This document shows positions 1 through 6,732 of a DNA stretch of 12,492 nt, one piece after another. The notes under the pieces were generated by a model. The model was given only the letters and a program-made list of their open reading frames with translations, was not told the origin of the DNA and searched no databases. Origin of the DNA: Actinomycetales bacterium (GTDB lineage Bacteria > Actinomycetota > Actinomycetes > Mycobacteriales > Mycobacteriaceae). The position numbers were made by a program, and so were the translations under genes. Location of the stretch: contig DUTZ01000049.1 in the NCBI GenBank assembly GCA_012841845.1, positions 1 to 12,492 on the forward strand. Reading direction: 5' to 3'. Numbering within the stretch: the first letter of the stretch is position 1; every line of letters begins with the position of its first letter.

Positions 1-1
1 C

Positions 2-427
2 CGGCGCGCGAGCGCGTTCGCCGAGTTGACCTCCGGGGCGGCGCGGGTGCTCGTGAGCACCGACCTCGCCGGACGTGGCCTCGACCTCGCCGCGATCGGG
101 CACGTCGTCCACGTGGGCCCACCGCACTCGGTCGCCGACCTCGTCCACCGGTCGGGGCGGACCGGCCGCGGGGACGCGGCCGCCGGTGTCGTCGCGGCGC
201 TCGTCCGGCCCCACGAGGTGGCGCGCGTCCGCGCCCAGGCCACCGAGGCCGGCATGACGGTCGAGGTCGTGGACCCTGCGGATCGGTCCGCGGGCGAGCG
301 GCTCACCGCAGCCTTCGGTCCCGAGATCGACCGGCATCGCCGTCGGCGTGAGCCCGCGCCCCCCGCCCGCAGCCGGCGGCCCGCACGGTCCCGGGCCCAC
401 CGGCCCAAGAGGAAGCGCCGGTCGTGA
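2..427 (+). CDS. DEAD-box-type RNA helicase, C-terminal part (5' end outside window)
   Basis: This is the C-terminal end of a superfamily 2 RNA helicase. The reading frame is open from the first full codon at base 2, so the true start and the N-terminal ATPase domain lie upstream. Two helicase motifs are visible: motif V (STDLAGRGLDL) around residues 19-29 of the visible part, and motif VI (HRSGRTGRG) around residues 47-55, whose arginines contact ATP. These motifs couple ATP hydrolysis to RNA unwinding. The last 30 or so residues are a basic Arg/Lys/Pro tail ending KRKRRS, common in actinobacterial DEAD-box proteins and probably RNA-binding. The stop codon overlaps the next gene's GTG start by four bases, so the two are likely translationally coupled. 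Family assignment is firm. The subfamily (for example RhlE-like) cannot be decided without the missing part. Confidence 0.88.
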   Translation, partial: RRASAFAELTSGAARVLVSTDLAGRGLDLAAIGHVVHVGPPHSVADLVHRSGRTGRGDAAAGVVAALVRPHEVARVRAQATEAGMTVEVVDPADRSAGERLTAAFGPEIDRHRRRREPAPPARSRRPARSRAHRPKRKRRS

Positions 428-1416
428 CCGCGGGCGGGCAACCGGCACCGGCGGTGGTGCCCGAGGAGATCTGGACCGCTTGGGCACGTCGGCACCGCGC
501 CACCGTCGACGCGCTGACGACCGACCACCTCGAGCGTCGCCGGCGCGGCGAGCCCCACCCCGTCGTCGACTTCCTCTTCACCTACTACCGCACCAGCGTG
601 GGCACGGCCGGGCGGTGGCACCCGGGGCCCGGCCTGCTCCTCGAGGGGGCGCACCGCACCGAACGCAGGACCTGGCGGCACTACCGGCACGCGCAGGTCG
701 ACGGCCGGGCCGGGCTCGTCGTGGACGCCGACTCGGTGCTCTCCCGCGGCGGGGCACGCCTCGAACGGAACCGTCGCATCGCCGAGGCCACGCTGAGCCG
801 ACCGGGCGCCACGGGTTGCTTCGGTCTCCACGAGTGGGCGATGCTCTACGGAACCAGAGGCAGGGAGATCCGCCACGGAGCCGTTCCACTACGCCTGTCG
901 CACGAGCGTATCGACGAGGTGGTCCGCGCCTCCACGCTGCGCTGCACGCACTTCGACGCCTTCCGGTTCTTCACCGAACCCGCCGTCCCACTCAACGCGC
1001 ACCGGCTCACCCGGGACGACCAGCCACACCGGGAACAGCCGGCGTGCCTGCACGCCGGGATGGACGTCTACGCGTGGGTCGCGGCGATGGAGGCGGGCGC
1101 CCCCGGCGAGCTGCTCGTGGACGCGCTCACCGCGGCGTTCGACGCCCGCGAGATCGACATGCGTTCCTCCCCCTACGACCTGTCGCGGTGGGGACTCGAG
1201 CCGATCCCGATCGAGACCGCGGCCGGGCGGGCGACGTTCGTGGCGTTCCAGCGCCGGTGGATCGCGCGTTCCTCCGCCCTGAGGCGCCGCTACCTCGCGG
1301 CCGCGGCCCGGGTGGACGCCTGGTCGTCCGGGGCACCGCGCGGAGACGATCAGACGGGGGTCGCGCCGAACGTCCGCTCGGCGACCCCGGCCACGACGCG
1401 ACCGAACTCGGCGTAG
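424..1416 (+). CDS. Conserved actinobacterial protein, often labelled 3-methyladenine DNA glycosylase; function unproven
   Basis: A 330-residue soluble protein starting at GTG 424 inside the helicase stop codon. Blocks I recognise from a conserved actinobacterial family are HPVVDFLFTYY (45-55), RWHPG (64-68), FGLHEWAMLYG (133-143), CLHAGMDVYAW (208-218) and REIDMRSSPYDL (242-253). From memory, relatives are frequently annotated as 3-methyladenine DNA glycosylase. I see no helix-hairpin-helix-GPD motif or other glycosylase active site, so that name should not be trusted. There is no signal peptide or membrane segment. The family-like part ends near residue 292. The last 21 residues or so are read from DNA that also encodes the C terminus of oxyR on the other strand, a 67-base tail-to-tail overlap. 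The coupled helicase hints at a nucleic-acid context, but this is only inference. Confidence 0.8.
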   Translation: MTAGGQPAPAVVPEEIWTAWARRHRATVDALTTDHLERRRRGEPHPVVDFLFTYYRTSVGTAGRWHPGPGLLLEGAHRTERRTWRHYRHAQVDGRAGLVVDADSVLSRGGARLERNRRIAEATLSRPGATGCFGLHEWAMLYGTRGREIRHGAVPLRLSHERIDEVVRASTLRCTHFDAFRFFTEPAVPLNAHRLTRDDQPHREQPACLHAGMDVYAWVAAMEAGAPGELLVDALTAAFDAREIDMRSSPYDLSRWGLEPIPIETAAGRATFVAFQRRWIARSSALRRRYLAAAARVDAWSSGAPRGDDQTGVAPNVRSATPATTRPNSA

Positions 1417-2285
1417 GCCTCGTCGCCGGAGGTCGCGGACCGCAGGACGAGCCCCATCGTCCTCCCGGGTCGGGGTTCGGCGAACCGGGCGACGCCGATC
1501 CCGGGGTCCCGGGACTCGGACTCCACGGCCGACTCGGGGACGAGCGTCACTCCCAGCCCCCCGGCGACACACCGGACGGCCGTGGTGAGCGAGGCCGCGC
1601 GGGTGTCGCCCCGGCCCAGGACCCGGGCGGAGACCTGCCGGCACAGGTCCAGGGTCTGGCTCCGGAGGCAGTGGCCCTCGTCGAGCAGCAGCAGCGGCAC
1701 CTCCCCCAGGATGTCCAGCGGCAGGTCGTCCCGACCCACCAGCTCGTGCTCCGCCGGGAGCAGGAGGGCGAAGGATTCGTGATAGAGCGGGATCTCCTCG
1801 ATCCCGGCGGTGTCCGCGGGCAGCGCCAGGACGGCCAGGTCCACCGAGCCCGAACGCAGCCCGTCGAGGAGGCGGGACGTCTGGTCCTCGACGATGCGGG
1901 GCCGCAGGTCCGGGAAGTTCTCGGCGAGCGCGGGGAGGAGGCCGGGCAACAGGTAGGGGGCGGCGGTGGGGATCACGCCGATCCGCAGGGGCCCGAACAG
2001 GGGCCCGCTGCTCCCTGCGGCCGCGTCCGTGACGGCGTCCATCGCGGCCACCGCGGCCCGTGCGTAGGGCAGCAGTCGCTCGCCGGCCGGGGTCACCAGC
2101 ACACTCCGCGTGCTCCGCTCGACGAGCCGCAGACCGAGCCCCTCCTCCAGCGTGGCGAGGGCCTGGGAGAGCGACGGCTGGCTGAGCCCGAGGTCCGCTG
2201 CCGCGCTCCGAAAGTGGAGTCGCTCGGCGACGGCCAGGAACACCCGCAGCTGCGTCACACTCGGGACGAACCTTTGATCGGGCAT
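1350..2285 (-). CDS. oxyR: OxyR, LysR-family peroxide sensor and regulator
   Basis: A 311-residue LysR-type regulator. An N-terminal winged helix-turn-helix (about residues 11-70, including LGLSQPSLSQALATLE) is followed by a two-lobed sensor domain. The redox signature GHCLRSQTLDLC carries Cys206 and Cys215, nine positions apart as in E. coli OxyR Cys199/Cys208, so peroxide sensing by disulfide formation is expected. The ATG at 2285 is preferred because it places the protein start just before the conserved domain. In-frame ATGs at 2309 and 2336 would add 8 or 17 residues that do not resemble the family. The gene is divergent from ahpCD, the usual OxyR target. M. tuberculosis carries a decayed oxyR; this one is intact. 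The 3' end overlaps the convergent upstream gene by 67 bases. Confidence 0.95.
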   Translation of the reverse strand: MPDQRFVPSVTQLRVFLAVAERLHFRSAAADLGLSQPSLSQALATLEEGLGLRLVERSTRSVLVTPAGERLLPYARAAVAAMDAVTDAAAGSSGPLFGPLRIGVIPTAAPYLLPGLLPALAENFPDLRPRIVEDQTSRLLDGLRSGSVDLAVLALPADTAGIEEIPLYHESFALLLPAEHELVGRDDLPLDILGEVPLLLLDEGHCLRSQTLDLCRQVSARVLGRGDTRAASLTTAVRCVAGGLGVTLVPESAVESESRDPGIGVARFAEPRPGRTMGLVLRSATSGDEAYAEFGRVVAGVAERTFGATPV

Positions 2286-2313
2286 GCCTATGAGACTAGG
2301 ACAGCCCATAGGC
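2286..2313. promoter_or_regulatory. Probable OxyR operator (7-bp perfect inverted repeat)
   Basis: GCCTATG at 2286-2292 and CATAGGC at 2307-2313 are perfect reverse complements separated by 14 bases, and the element touches the oxyR start codon. The arms contain the CTAT and ATAG tetranucleotides seen in OxyR half-sites. A further CTAT lies at 2343-2346. The position would allow OxyR to repress itself while acting on ahpC. Dyad symmetry is seen directly; binding by OxyR is inferred. Confidence 0.5.
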
Positions 2314-2439
2314 GAAGTCGAGCAGATATTATTCAACCGTAGCTATAAGTGACACTCGTCTCAAAGGCTTTCCCTTTCACTGGAAGGTCGGCATACTCGG
2401 GGATGTACGTCCTTACGAGCCCCAATCCAGGAGGATCAC
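2286..2439. promoter_or_regulatory. oxyR-ahpC divergent control region
   Basis: This 154-bp space is noticeably richer in A+T than its surroundings, especially 2325-2350, and must hold the promoters of both oxyR (leftward) and ahpC (rightward). Several -10-like hexamers exist on the plus strand: TATTAT at 2327, TATAAG at 2344 and CATACT at 2392. Only the last has a passable upstream hexamer (TTTCCC at 2369, 17-bp spacer). The start sites cannot be fixed by eye. The ahpC ribosome-binding site AGGAGG lies at 2429-2434. Confidence 0.6.
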
Positions 2440-3036
2440 ATGGCCATTCTCACCATCGGAGACCAGTTCCCCGACTTCGAGCTCACCGCGCTCAAGGGGG
2501 GTGACCTCCAGGAGGTCAACGCCCAGCAGCCGGAGGACTACTTCGAGACCGTCACCAACCAGACCTACCCGGGCAAGTGGCGCGTGATCTTCTTCTACCC
2601 GAAGGACTTCACCTTCGTCTGCCCCACCGAGATCGCCGCCTTCGGCAAGCTCGACGAGGAGTTCCAGGACCGCGACACCCAGATCCTCGGTGGCTCGATC
2701 GACAACGAGTTCGCCCACTTCAACTGGCGCGCGACCAACGAGGAGCTCAAGGGCGTCCCGTTCCCGCTCCTGTCGGACATCAAGCACGAGCTCATCCGTG
2801 AGCTCGGCGTGGAGAACGCCGACGGTGTCGCCGACCGCGCCACCTTCATCGTGGACCCGGACAACGTCATCCAGTTCGTCTCGGTGACCCCGGACGCCGT
2901 GGGCCGCAACGTGGACGAGGTCCTCCGCGTCCTCGACGCCCTCCAGTCGTCCGAGGTCTGCGCCTGCAACTGGCAGAAGAACGACCCGACCAAGAACATC
3001 AACAAGATGGACATGCTGCAGGAGGGCATCAAGTGA
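2440..3036 (+). CDS. ahpC: AhpC, alkyl hydroperoxide reductase (2-Cys peroxiredoxin)
   Basis: A 198-residue cytosolic peroxiredoxin that reduces organic hydroperoxides, hydrogen peroxide and peroxynitrite. The peroxidatic cysteine is Cys61 in FTFVCPTE. The C-terminal pair Cys174 and Cys176 (EVCACNW) matches the three-cysteine arrangement and numbering of the M. tuberculosis enzyme, in which the C-terminal cysteines resolve the disulfide and pass electrons from AhpD. The start ATG has a strong ribosome-binding site (AGGAGG, 5 bases upstream). The gene is the first of an ahpC-ahpD operon, with the ahpD GTG inside the ahpC stop region (4-base overlap). Divergent oxyR implies peroxide-responsive control. 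Length and sequence are typical for the family. Confidence 0.97.
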   Translation: MAILTIGDQFPDFELTALKGGDLQEVNAQQPEDYFETVTNQTYPGKWRVIFFYPKDFTFVCPTEIAAFGKLDEEFQDRDTQILGGSIDNEFAHFNWRATNEELKGVPFPLLSDIKHELIRELGVENADGVADRATFIVDPDNVIQFVSVTPDAVGRNVDEVLRVLDALQSSEVCACNWQKNDPTKNINKMDMLQEGIK

Positions 3037-3557
3037 GCATCGAGAACCTGAAGTCCGGTCTCCCGGAGTTCGCCAAGGATCTCAAGCTCAACCTCGGGTC
3101 CCTGGCGCGTTCCACCGAACTGAGTGAGCAGCAGCTCTGGGGCACCTTCCTGGCGTGCGCCGCGGCGACCAAGTCCGCCACCGTGCTGTCCGAGATCGCC
3201 GACGAGGCGCGCGAGCACCTGTCGGACGAGGCGTTCAACGCCGCGCTCGGGGCCGCCTCCATCATGGGGATGAACAACGTGGCCTACCGGGCCAAGGAGT
3301 TCCTCGGCGACGACTACACCCAGGTCCGCATGGGCCTGCGGATGAACATCATCGCCAACCCGGGCGTGGAGAAGGCCGACTTCGAGATGTGGTCGATGGC
3401 CGTCTCCACCATCAACGGGTGCGAGAACTGCACCGCCGCCCATGACGACGTCATCCGCAAGGAGGGCGTCACCAAGGAGCAGGCCTGGGAGGCCGTCAAG
3501 ATCGCCGCCACCGTCGCCGGTGTCGCGCAGGCCGTCGAGATCGACGCCGCCATCTGA
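3033..3557 (+). CDS. ahpD: AhpD, alkylhydroperoxidase and AhpC-reducing partner
   Basis: A 174-residue AhpD-like protein. It has weak peroxidase activity of its own and, in mycobacteria, hands electrons from lipoamide (dihydrolipoamide succinyltransferase with Lpd) to AhpC. The active site reads [11 protein letters not shown]: Cys130, Cys133 and His137, with Glu118 upstream in GVEKADFE. All four sit at the same numbers as in M. tuberculosis AhpD. One difference is Asn132, where the tuberculosis protein has His132. The GTG start overlaps the ahpC stop by four bases and is served by GGAGGG at 3021-3026, so translation is probably coupled to ahpC. A strong hairpin terminator follows 27 bases after the stop, closing the two-gene operon. 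Confidence 0.97.
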   Translation: MSIENLKSGLPEFAKDLKLNLGSLARSTELSEQQLWGTFLACAAATKSATVLSEIADEAREHLSDEAFNAALGAASIMGMNNVAYRAKEFLGDDYTQVRMGLRMNIIANPGVEKADFEMWSMAVSTINGCENCTAAHDDVIRKEGVTKEQAWEAVKIAATVAGVAQAVEIDAAI

Positions 3558-3583
3558 CATCCAGGCTCCGGCACGCTGAACCC

Positions 3584-3619
3584 CGGGACCCCGCCGACAC
3601 CCTCGTCGGCGGGGTCCCG
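3584..3619 (+). terminator. Intrinsic-type terminator of ahpCD
   Basis: A perfect 15-bp stem (3584-3598 pairing with 3605-3619) encloses a 6-base ACCCTC loop, starting 26 bases after the ahpD stop codon. The stem is almost all G-C. A true U-tract is missing (TCGTC follows), which is usual in high-GC actinobacteria. Confidence 0.85.
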
Positions 3620-3683
3620 TCGTCACGTCACCACCCAGGGGCGACCCCGGGGTACCGCCGCTCCCGATCCGGTGCGGCACACG

Positions 3684-3689
3684 TAGATT
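3684..3689 (+). promoter_or_regulatory. Possible -10 box for the Tyr/Gly-rich membrane protein gene
   Basis: TAGATT fits the actinobacterial TAnnnT -10 pattern and lies 59 bases before the gene's ATG. No convincing -35 hexamer is present at 16-18 bp, so this is only a candidate. Confidence 0.25.
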
Positions 3690-3748
3690 CGGTGACGAGC
3701 GTGGGGCGATCCGCCCACTCGCGTGCCCGACATCGAGCAGGAGCGCAC

Positions 3749-4663
3749 ATGACCACCGGAGACGGCGACCGCACCGACCGGCCCGACCAGCACCACGGAC
3801 ATCACGGCGATCGGGGCTACGGGGGCTACGGCGAGCAGTCGTATGGGGAGCAGCCCTACGGCGGCTCCTCGTACGGCGCGCAGCCCCACGGCGAACCGTA
3901 CGGCTACGCGGGCTACGGCGCCTCGTACCCGAACCCCGGCTACGGCGACCCCATGCCCGCCGGTCCGCTTCCGCAGCGCGGCAGGATCTCGGCGCCCGAG
4001 GTGGTCGGGGCCGCGTGGCGCCTGTTCACCGGCAATCCGCTCCCGTGGATCCTCATCGTCCTCATCTCCCTCCTCGCGAGCGGGGCGACGAGCGCCCTGG
4101 GACAGCCGATCGAGTTCGATCCCGAGACGCTGGAGACCACCACCAATCAGCTCGGTATCGTGAGCACCCTGATCTCGTTCGTCGTCGGTCTCCTCGTCCA
4201 GGCCGTCACGATCCGCGGAGCCCTGCTCGAGGTGGACGGGCACAAGCCGTCGATCGGCGACTTCTTCAGGCTGCACAACTTCGGCTGGTTCGTCGTCGCC
4301 GCGATCCTCGTGGGCATCGCCGTCTTCGTCGGTCTCTTCGCGCTGCTCATCGGCGCACTCGTGGTGGGCTTCTTCCTCTACTGGACCGACCTCTTCGTCA
4401 TCGACCGCGACATGACCGCGACCGACGCCATGAAGTCCAGCTTCAACGCGATCAAGTCCGACGGCGGCAACCTCCTGGCCCTGGCCGCCCTCAACGTCCT
4501 CATCGTGATCGCCGGCACCCTCGCCCTCTTCGTGGGCCTCTTCGTCGCGATCCCGGTGGCCACCCTCGCCTCGACGTACGCCTACCGCGTCATCACCGGG
4601 CCCAGCGACTTCTCGCGGCGGGCCACCACGGATCCCGGCACGATGCCTCACCAGGGGTACTGA
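3749..4663 (+). CDS. Multi-pass membrane protein with Tyr/Gly-rich cytoplasmic head (Rv2560-like)
   Basis: A 304-residue integral membrane protein. Residues 1-75 are hydrophilic and low in complexity, with His clusters and repeated YG-containing units (GYGGYGEQSYGEQPYGGSSYG and similar). Residues 78 onward form the membrane domain, with hydrophobic stretches near 99-117, 136-156, 180-218 (one or two passes) and 241-280 (one or two passes). Between them is the soluble, conserved-looking loop RGALLEVDGHKPSIGDFFRL. The layout resembles the mycobacterial proline/glycine-rich transmembrane proteins such as Rv2560, whose function is unknown. The ATG at 3749 is chosen over a longer in-frame start at 3692 because AGGAG sits just upstream at 3738-3742 and the extra residues look non-coding. 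It converges on the DUF3159 gene with a 6-base gap and no visible terminator between them. Confidence 0.85.
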   Translation: MTTGDGDRTDRPDQHHGHHGDRGYGGYGEQSYGEQPYGGSSYGAQPHGEPYGYAGYGASYPNPGYGDPMPAGPLPQRGRISAPEVVGAAWRLFTGNPLPWILIVLISLLASGATSALGQPIEFDPETLETTTNQLGIVSTLISFVVGLLVQAVTIRGALLEVDGHKPSIGDFFRLHNFGWFVVAAILVGIAVFVGLFALLIGALVVGFFLYWTDLFVIDRDMTATDAMKSSFNAIKSDGGNLLALAALNVLIVIAGTLALFVGLFVAIPVATLASTYAYRVITGPSDFSRRATTDPGTMPHQGY

Positions 4664-4669
4664 GAGGAC

Positions 4670-5380
4670 TCAGCGGTCGGACCCGGCAGGGGCCTCCTCG
4701 GTCTCCTCCGGGTCCGACTCGTGCTGCATCCCCTTGCGGACCGCCCAGATCGTGCCGGCGAACGCCACCAGAGCGAGCGGCCAGCCCATACCGATACGTG
4801 CGGCACCCAGCCAGTTGACCTCGTCGTTGAGGTAGAGCGCGTACTGCAGGACCGCGCGGATGCCGAACAGCGCCGCCCAGAACCACGTGGCCACGGCGTA
4901 CCACTGCCGCGCCGCCGGGATCCGCCGCCAGGCCATCCCCTTGCCGTCGAGGAAGCCCCAGATCACGCCGACGAGCGGCCAGCGGGCCAGGGCCGACACG
5001 GCGAACGCGGCACCGTACACGGCCTGCGTGACGATCCCGTAGAGGAAGTAGCCCTTCGCGCTGCCCGTGCGCCACGCGATGAACACACAGATGGCCACGC
5101 CGATGAAGCCGGAGATCGCCGGCTGCGGGTTCTCCCGCCGCACCAGCGACCACAGCAGCATGGCCGTGGCCACACCCAGCGCCGACCAGATGGCCACGTC
5201 GAGACCCCAGATCGCGTTGACGGGGACGAAGGCGAGGATGGGGACGGACGAGAACACCAGTCCCCGCACCCCTCCCATCTGCTCGAGCAGGGAGGCGTCC
5301 GGATCCCCGAATGCCGACTTCCGTGCGGGCCGCGTCTTCTTCTCGGCGGTCGCCCCCGGGGTCGGGTCAGACTCTTCCAC
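4670..5380 (-). CDS. DUF3159 family membrane protein (Rv2693c-like)
   Basis: A 236-residue polytopic membrane protein of the actinobacterial DUF3159 family; no activity has been established to my knowledge. After a charged N-terminal 35 residues there are about six hydrophobic segments, near 43-58, 63-80, 90-105, 115-133, 163-180 and 199-215. Conserved-looking polar loops include GFLDGKGMAWRRIPAARQWY between them, and the tail is acidic. The GTG at 5380 is chosen because GAGGAG lies four bases upstream. An ATG at 5395 would add five residues but has no good ribosome-binding site. With either start the gene begins inside the end of the OB-fold gene (14 or 29 bases of overlap), so it is the last gene of the dut-led cluster. 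Its place two genes behind DUF3710 copies the Rv2693c-Rv2697c order. Confidence 0.88.
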   Translation of the reverse strand: MEESDPTPGATAEKKTRPARKSAFGDPDASLLEQMGGVRGLVFSSVPILAFVPVNAIWGLDVAIWSALGVATAMLLWSLVRRENPQPAISGFIGVAICVFIAWRTGSAKGYFLYGIVTQAVYGAAFAVSALARWPLVGVIWGFLDGKGMAWRRIPAARQWYAVATWFWAALFGIRAVLQYALYLNDEVNWLGAARIGMGWPLALVAFAGTIWAVRKGMQHESDPEETEEAPAGSDR

Positions 5381-5774
5381 GCTTCTCCTCGGCATCGCCG
5401 CCCGGTGGCCCCTCGAGGAGCTCGTAGCGGGGGTTGAACATGATCTTGTGGCCGGCCCGGGTCCCGACCCGTCCGGTGAGGACGAGGAACCGGCCCGTGT
5501 CGATCCCCGGCAGGGACCGTCTCCCGAGCCAGCACACGTCGAGCGCGCCGGTCCCGTCGAACACCTCGGCCGTCACGCCCAGGCAGTCCTCGCCGCCCCC
5601 CGACTGTACGGTGCGGATCCGGCCGGTCAGGGTGACCAGGTCGCCCCGCCGCGCATCGGCGACGCGGCCACACCCCGTGCTCCGGACCCGGTCGGCCAGG
5701 TCCACGGCGTCGAGATCGTCCGGCGATTCGGTGAGCCGGGCCGTCAGCCTGCTCAGGAACCCGGGACTCGACAC
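5367..5774 (-). CDS. OB-fold nucleic-acid-binding domain protein (Rv2694c-like)
   Basis: A 135-residue soluble protein. Residues about 44-120 read as a single OB-fold beta barrel: GDLVTLTGRIRTV opens it, and FDGTGALDVCWLGRRSLPGI and GRFLVLTGRV follow, the pattern seen in the RecG-wedge/tRNA-anticodon type OB domains. The likely role is binding single-stranded DNA or RNA, but the ligand is unknown. The GTG start has GGGGAG 7 bases upstream. It lies 30 bases downstream of DUF3710 and overlaps the DUF3159 gene at its 3' end, so co-transcription is likely. Cysteines at 35, 64 and 81 do not form an obvious metal site. Confidence 0.87.
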   Translation of the reverse strand: MSSPGFLSRLTARLTESPDDLDAVDLADRVRSTGCGRVADARRGDLVTLTGRIRTVQSGGGEDCLGVTAEVFDGTGALDVCWLGRRSLPGIDTGRFLVLTGRVGTRAGHKIMFNPRYELLEGPPGGDAEEKRGRV

Positions 5775-5804
5775 GTCTGTCTCCCCTTCGCGGTGAGGCG
5801 CGGC

Positions 5805-6665
5805 CTACAGGTCGTCGTCGCCGCGGAGCCGGTCCATCGCGCTACCGTCGCGTCGCGGCCGGTCGGGCGCGGCCTGAGGTGCCTGTTGCTGGGCCTGCGG
5901 AGTCGGCTGCTGGGCCTGGGGCGCAGGCTGCTGCGGCGTCGGCTGCTGCTGCTGGGCGGGCTGCTGCCCCGCCCCGGCCTGCGCGCCCCCGGCCGCCATC
6001 TGCTGCTGGTAGGCCTGCGCCTGCTGCTGGGCCGCGAGTTGCGACTGGGCCTGCGCGAGGGCCTTCTGGATCTCGTCCGGCACCGTGAGCGGCAACTGCT
6101 CGCGGGCGGGCATCGGCCCCTCGCCGCGGTTGACGAGCAGGTGCCGGAAGACCTCCCGCCCCTCCTCCGCGGCCTGGTCGGCCAGATCCGGCGTGCTCAT
6201 GACGCGGATCTCCGCGGTCCACCGGGCACCGTCGACCCCGATCGCCCGGAAGGTCGCATTGGGCAGTTCGGCGACGAGTTCGCGGCCCCACGGCCCGTCC
6301 ACGATCGACGCGTCGGCGCCCTGCTGCTCCAGCTGGTCCCGCATCTCCGTGACCATGGTCCGCCACTGCCCGGCCGTCTTGGGCGCGGCGAAGGCGCGCG
6401 GGATCACCCGGGACACCTGGGTGACCACGTGGAACTCGGGACGGCCCTGCTGGTCGAGGGCCACGTTGAGGTCCCGGCCGCGCGGCACCCCGATGACGAG
6501 GGATCCGAGGTCGATGTGGCCGTAGCCCAGCTCGCCGTAGTAGCCCGCCAGGTCGTCGACCACGGACCGGTCGTGGGGCCCCCCCGTCGGCGCCGAGGTG
6601 TCCGCCACGTCCCGGGAGGAGGCGGCGTCGCGGTCACCCGTCACCGACTTCTTGCGTCCGAACAT
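5805..6665 (-). CDS. DUF3710 family protein with Gln/Pro/Ala-rich tail (Rv2696c-like)
   Basis: A 286-residue protein of the actinobacterial DUF3710 family; its function is unknown. Residues about 36-200 form the conserved globular domain, with segments such as DLGSLVIGVPRG, FHVVTQVSRVIPRAFAAPKT and DGPWGRELVAELPN. Residues about 203-266 are strongly biased to Gln, Ala and Pro with runs of QQQ and PTPQ-type units. The last 20 residues are charged (DRPRRDGSAMDRLRGDDDL). No signal peptide or membrane segment is present. The ATG start has AGAGGA 8 bases upstream. It follows dut by 67 bases and precedes the OB-fold gene by 30. A 7-bp hairpin lies in the dut-DUF3710 gap and could tune readthrough. 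The tail has the look of an intrinsically disordered region and probably varies between species. Confidence 0.88.
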   Translation of the reverse strand: MFGRKKSVTGDRDAASSRDVADTSAPTGGPHDRSVVDDLAGYYGELGYGHIDLGSLVIGVPRGRDLNVALDQQGRPEFHVVTQVSRVIPRAFAAPKTAGQWRTMVTEMRDQLEQQGADASIVDGPWGRELVAELPNATFRAIGVDGARWTAEIRVMSTPDLADQAAEEGREVFRHLLVNRGEGPMPAREQLPLTVPDEIQKALAQAQSQLAAQQQAQAYQQQMAAGGAQAGAGQQPAQQQQPTPQQPAPQAQQPTPQAQQQAPQAAPDRPRRDGSAMDRLRGDDDL

Positions 6666-6690
6666 GCTCGAGTCCTCTCCGCGTGCGCTC

Positions 6691-6708
6691 CGGCCCCGAC
6701 CGGGGCCG
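6691..6708. repeat. Hairpin between dut and DUF3710
   Basis: CGGCCCC (6691-6697) and GGGGCCG (6702-6708) form a 7-bp stem with a 4-base loop. It sits in the 67-base gap after the dut stop codon and could act as a weak terminator or processing site within the operon. In DNA this GC-rich, short dyads also arise by chance. Confidence 0.35.
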
Positions 6709-6732
6709 ACGACGTCGACGCTACCTAACCAC

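Noticed and set aside
348..2342. A 664-codon open frame on the plus strand
   Set aside because: It covers the upstream conserved gene in another frame and oxyR in antisense. Its translation is Arg/Pro/Gly-rich and shows no family pattern. High GC suppresses stop codons, so such shadows are expected.
2413..2787. Antisense frame within ahpC
   Set aside because: Acidic, Leu/Val/Glu-rich shadow of the strongly biased ahpC codons with no family resemblance or start signal.
3623..4651. A 342-codon antisense frame over the Tyr/Gly-rich membrane protein gene
   Set aside because: The translation is dominated by Asp/Glu/Gly/Arg with no recognisable domain, while the plus strand encodes clear membrane helices with a good ribosome-binding site.
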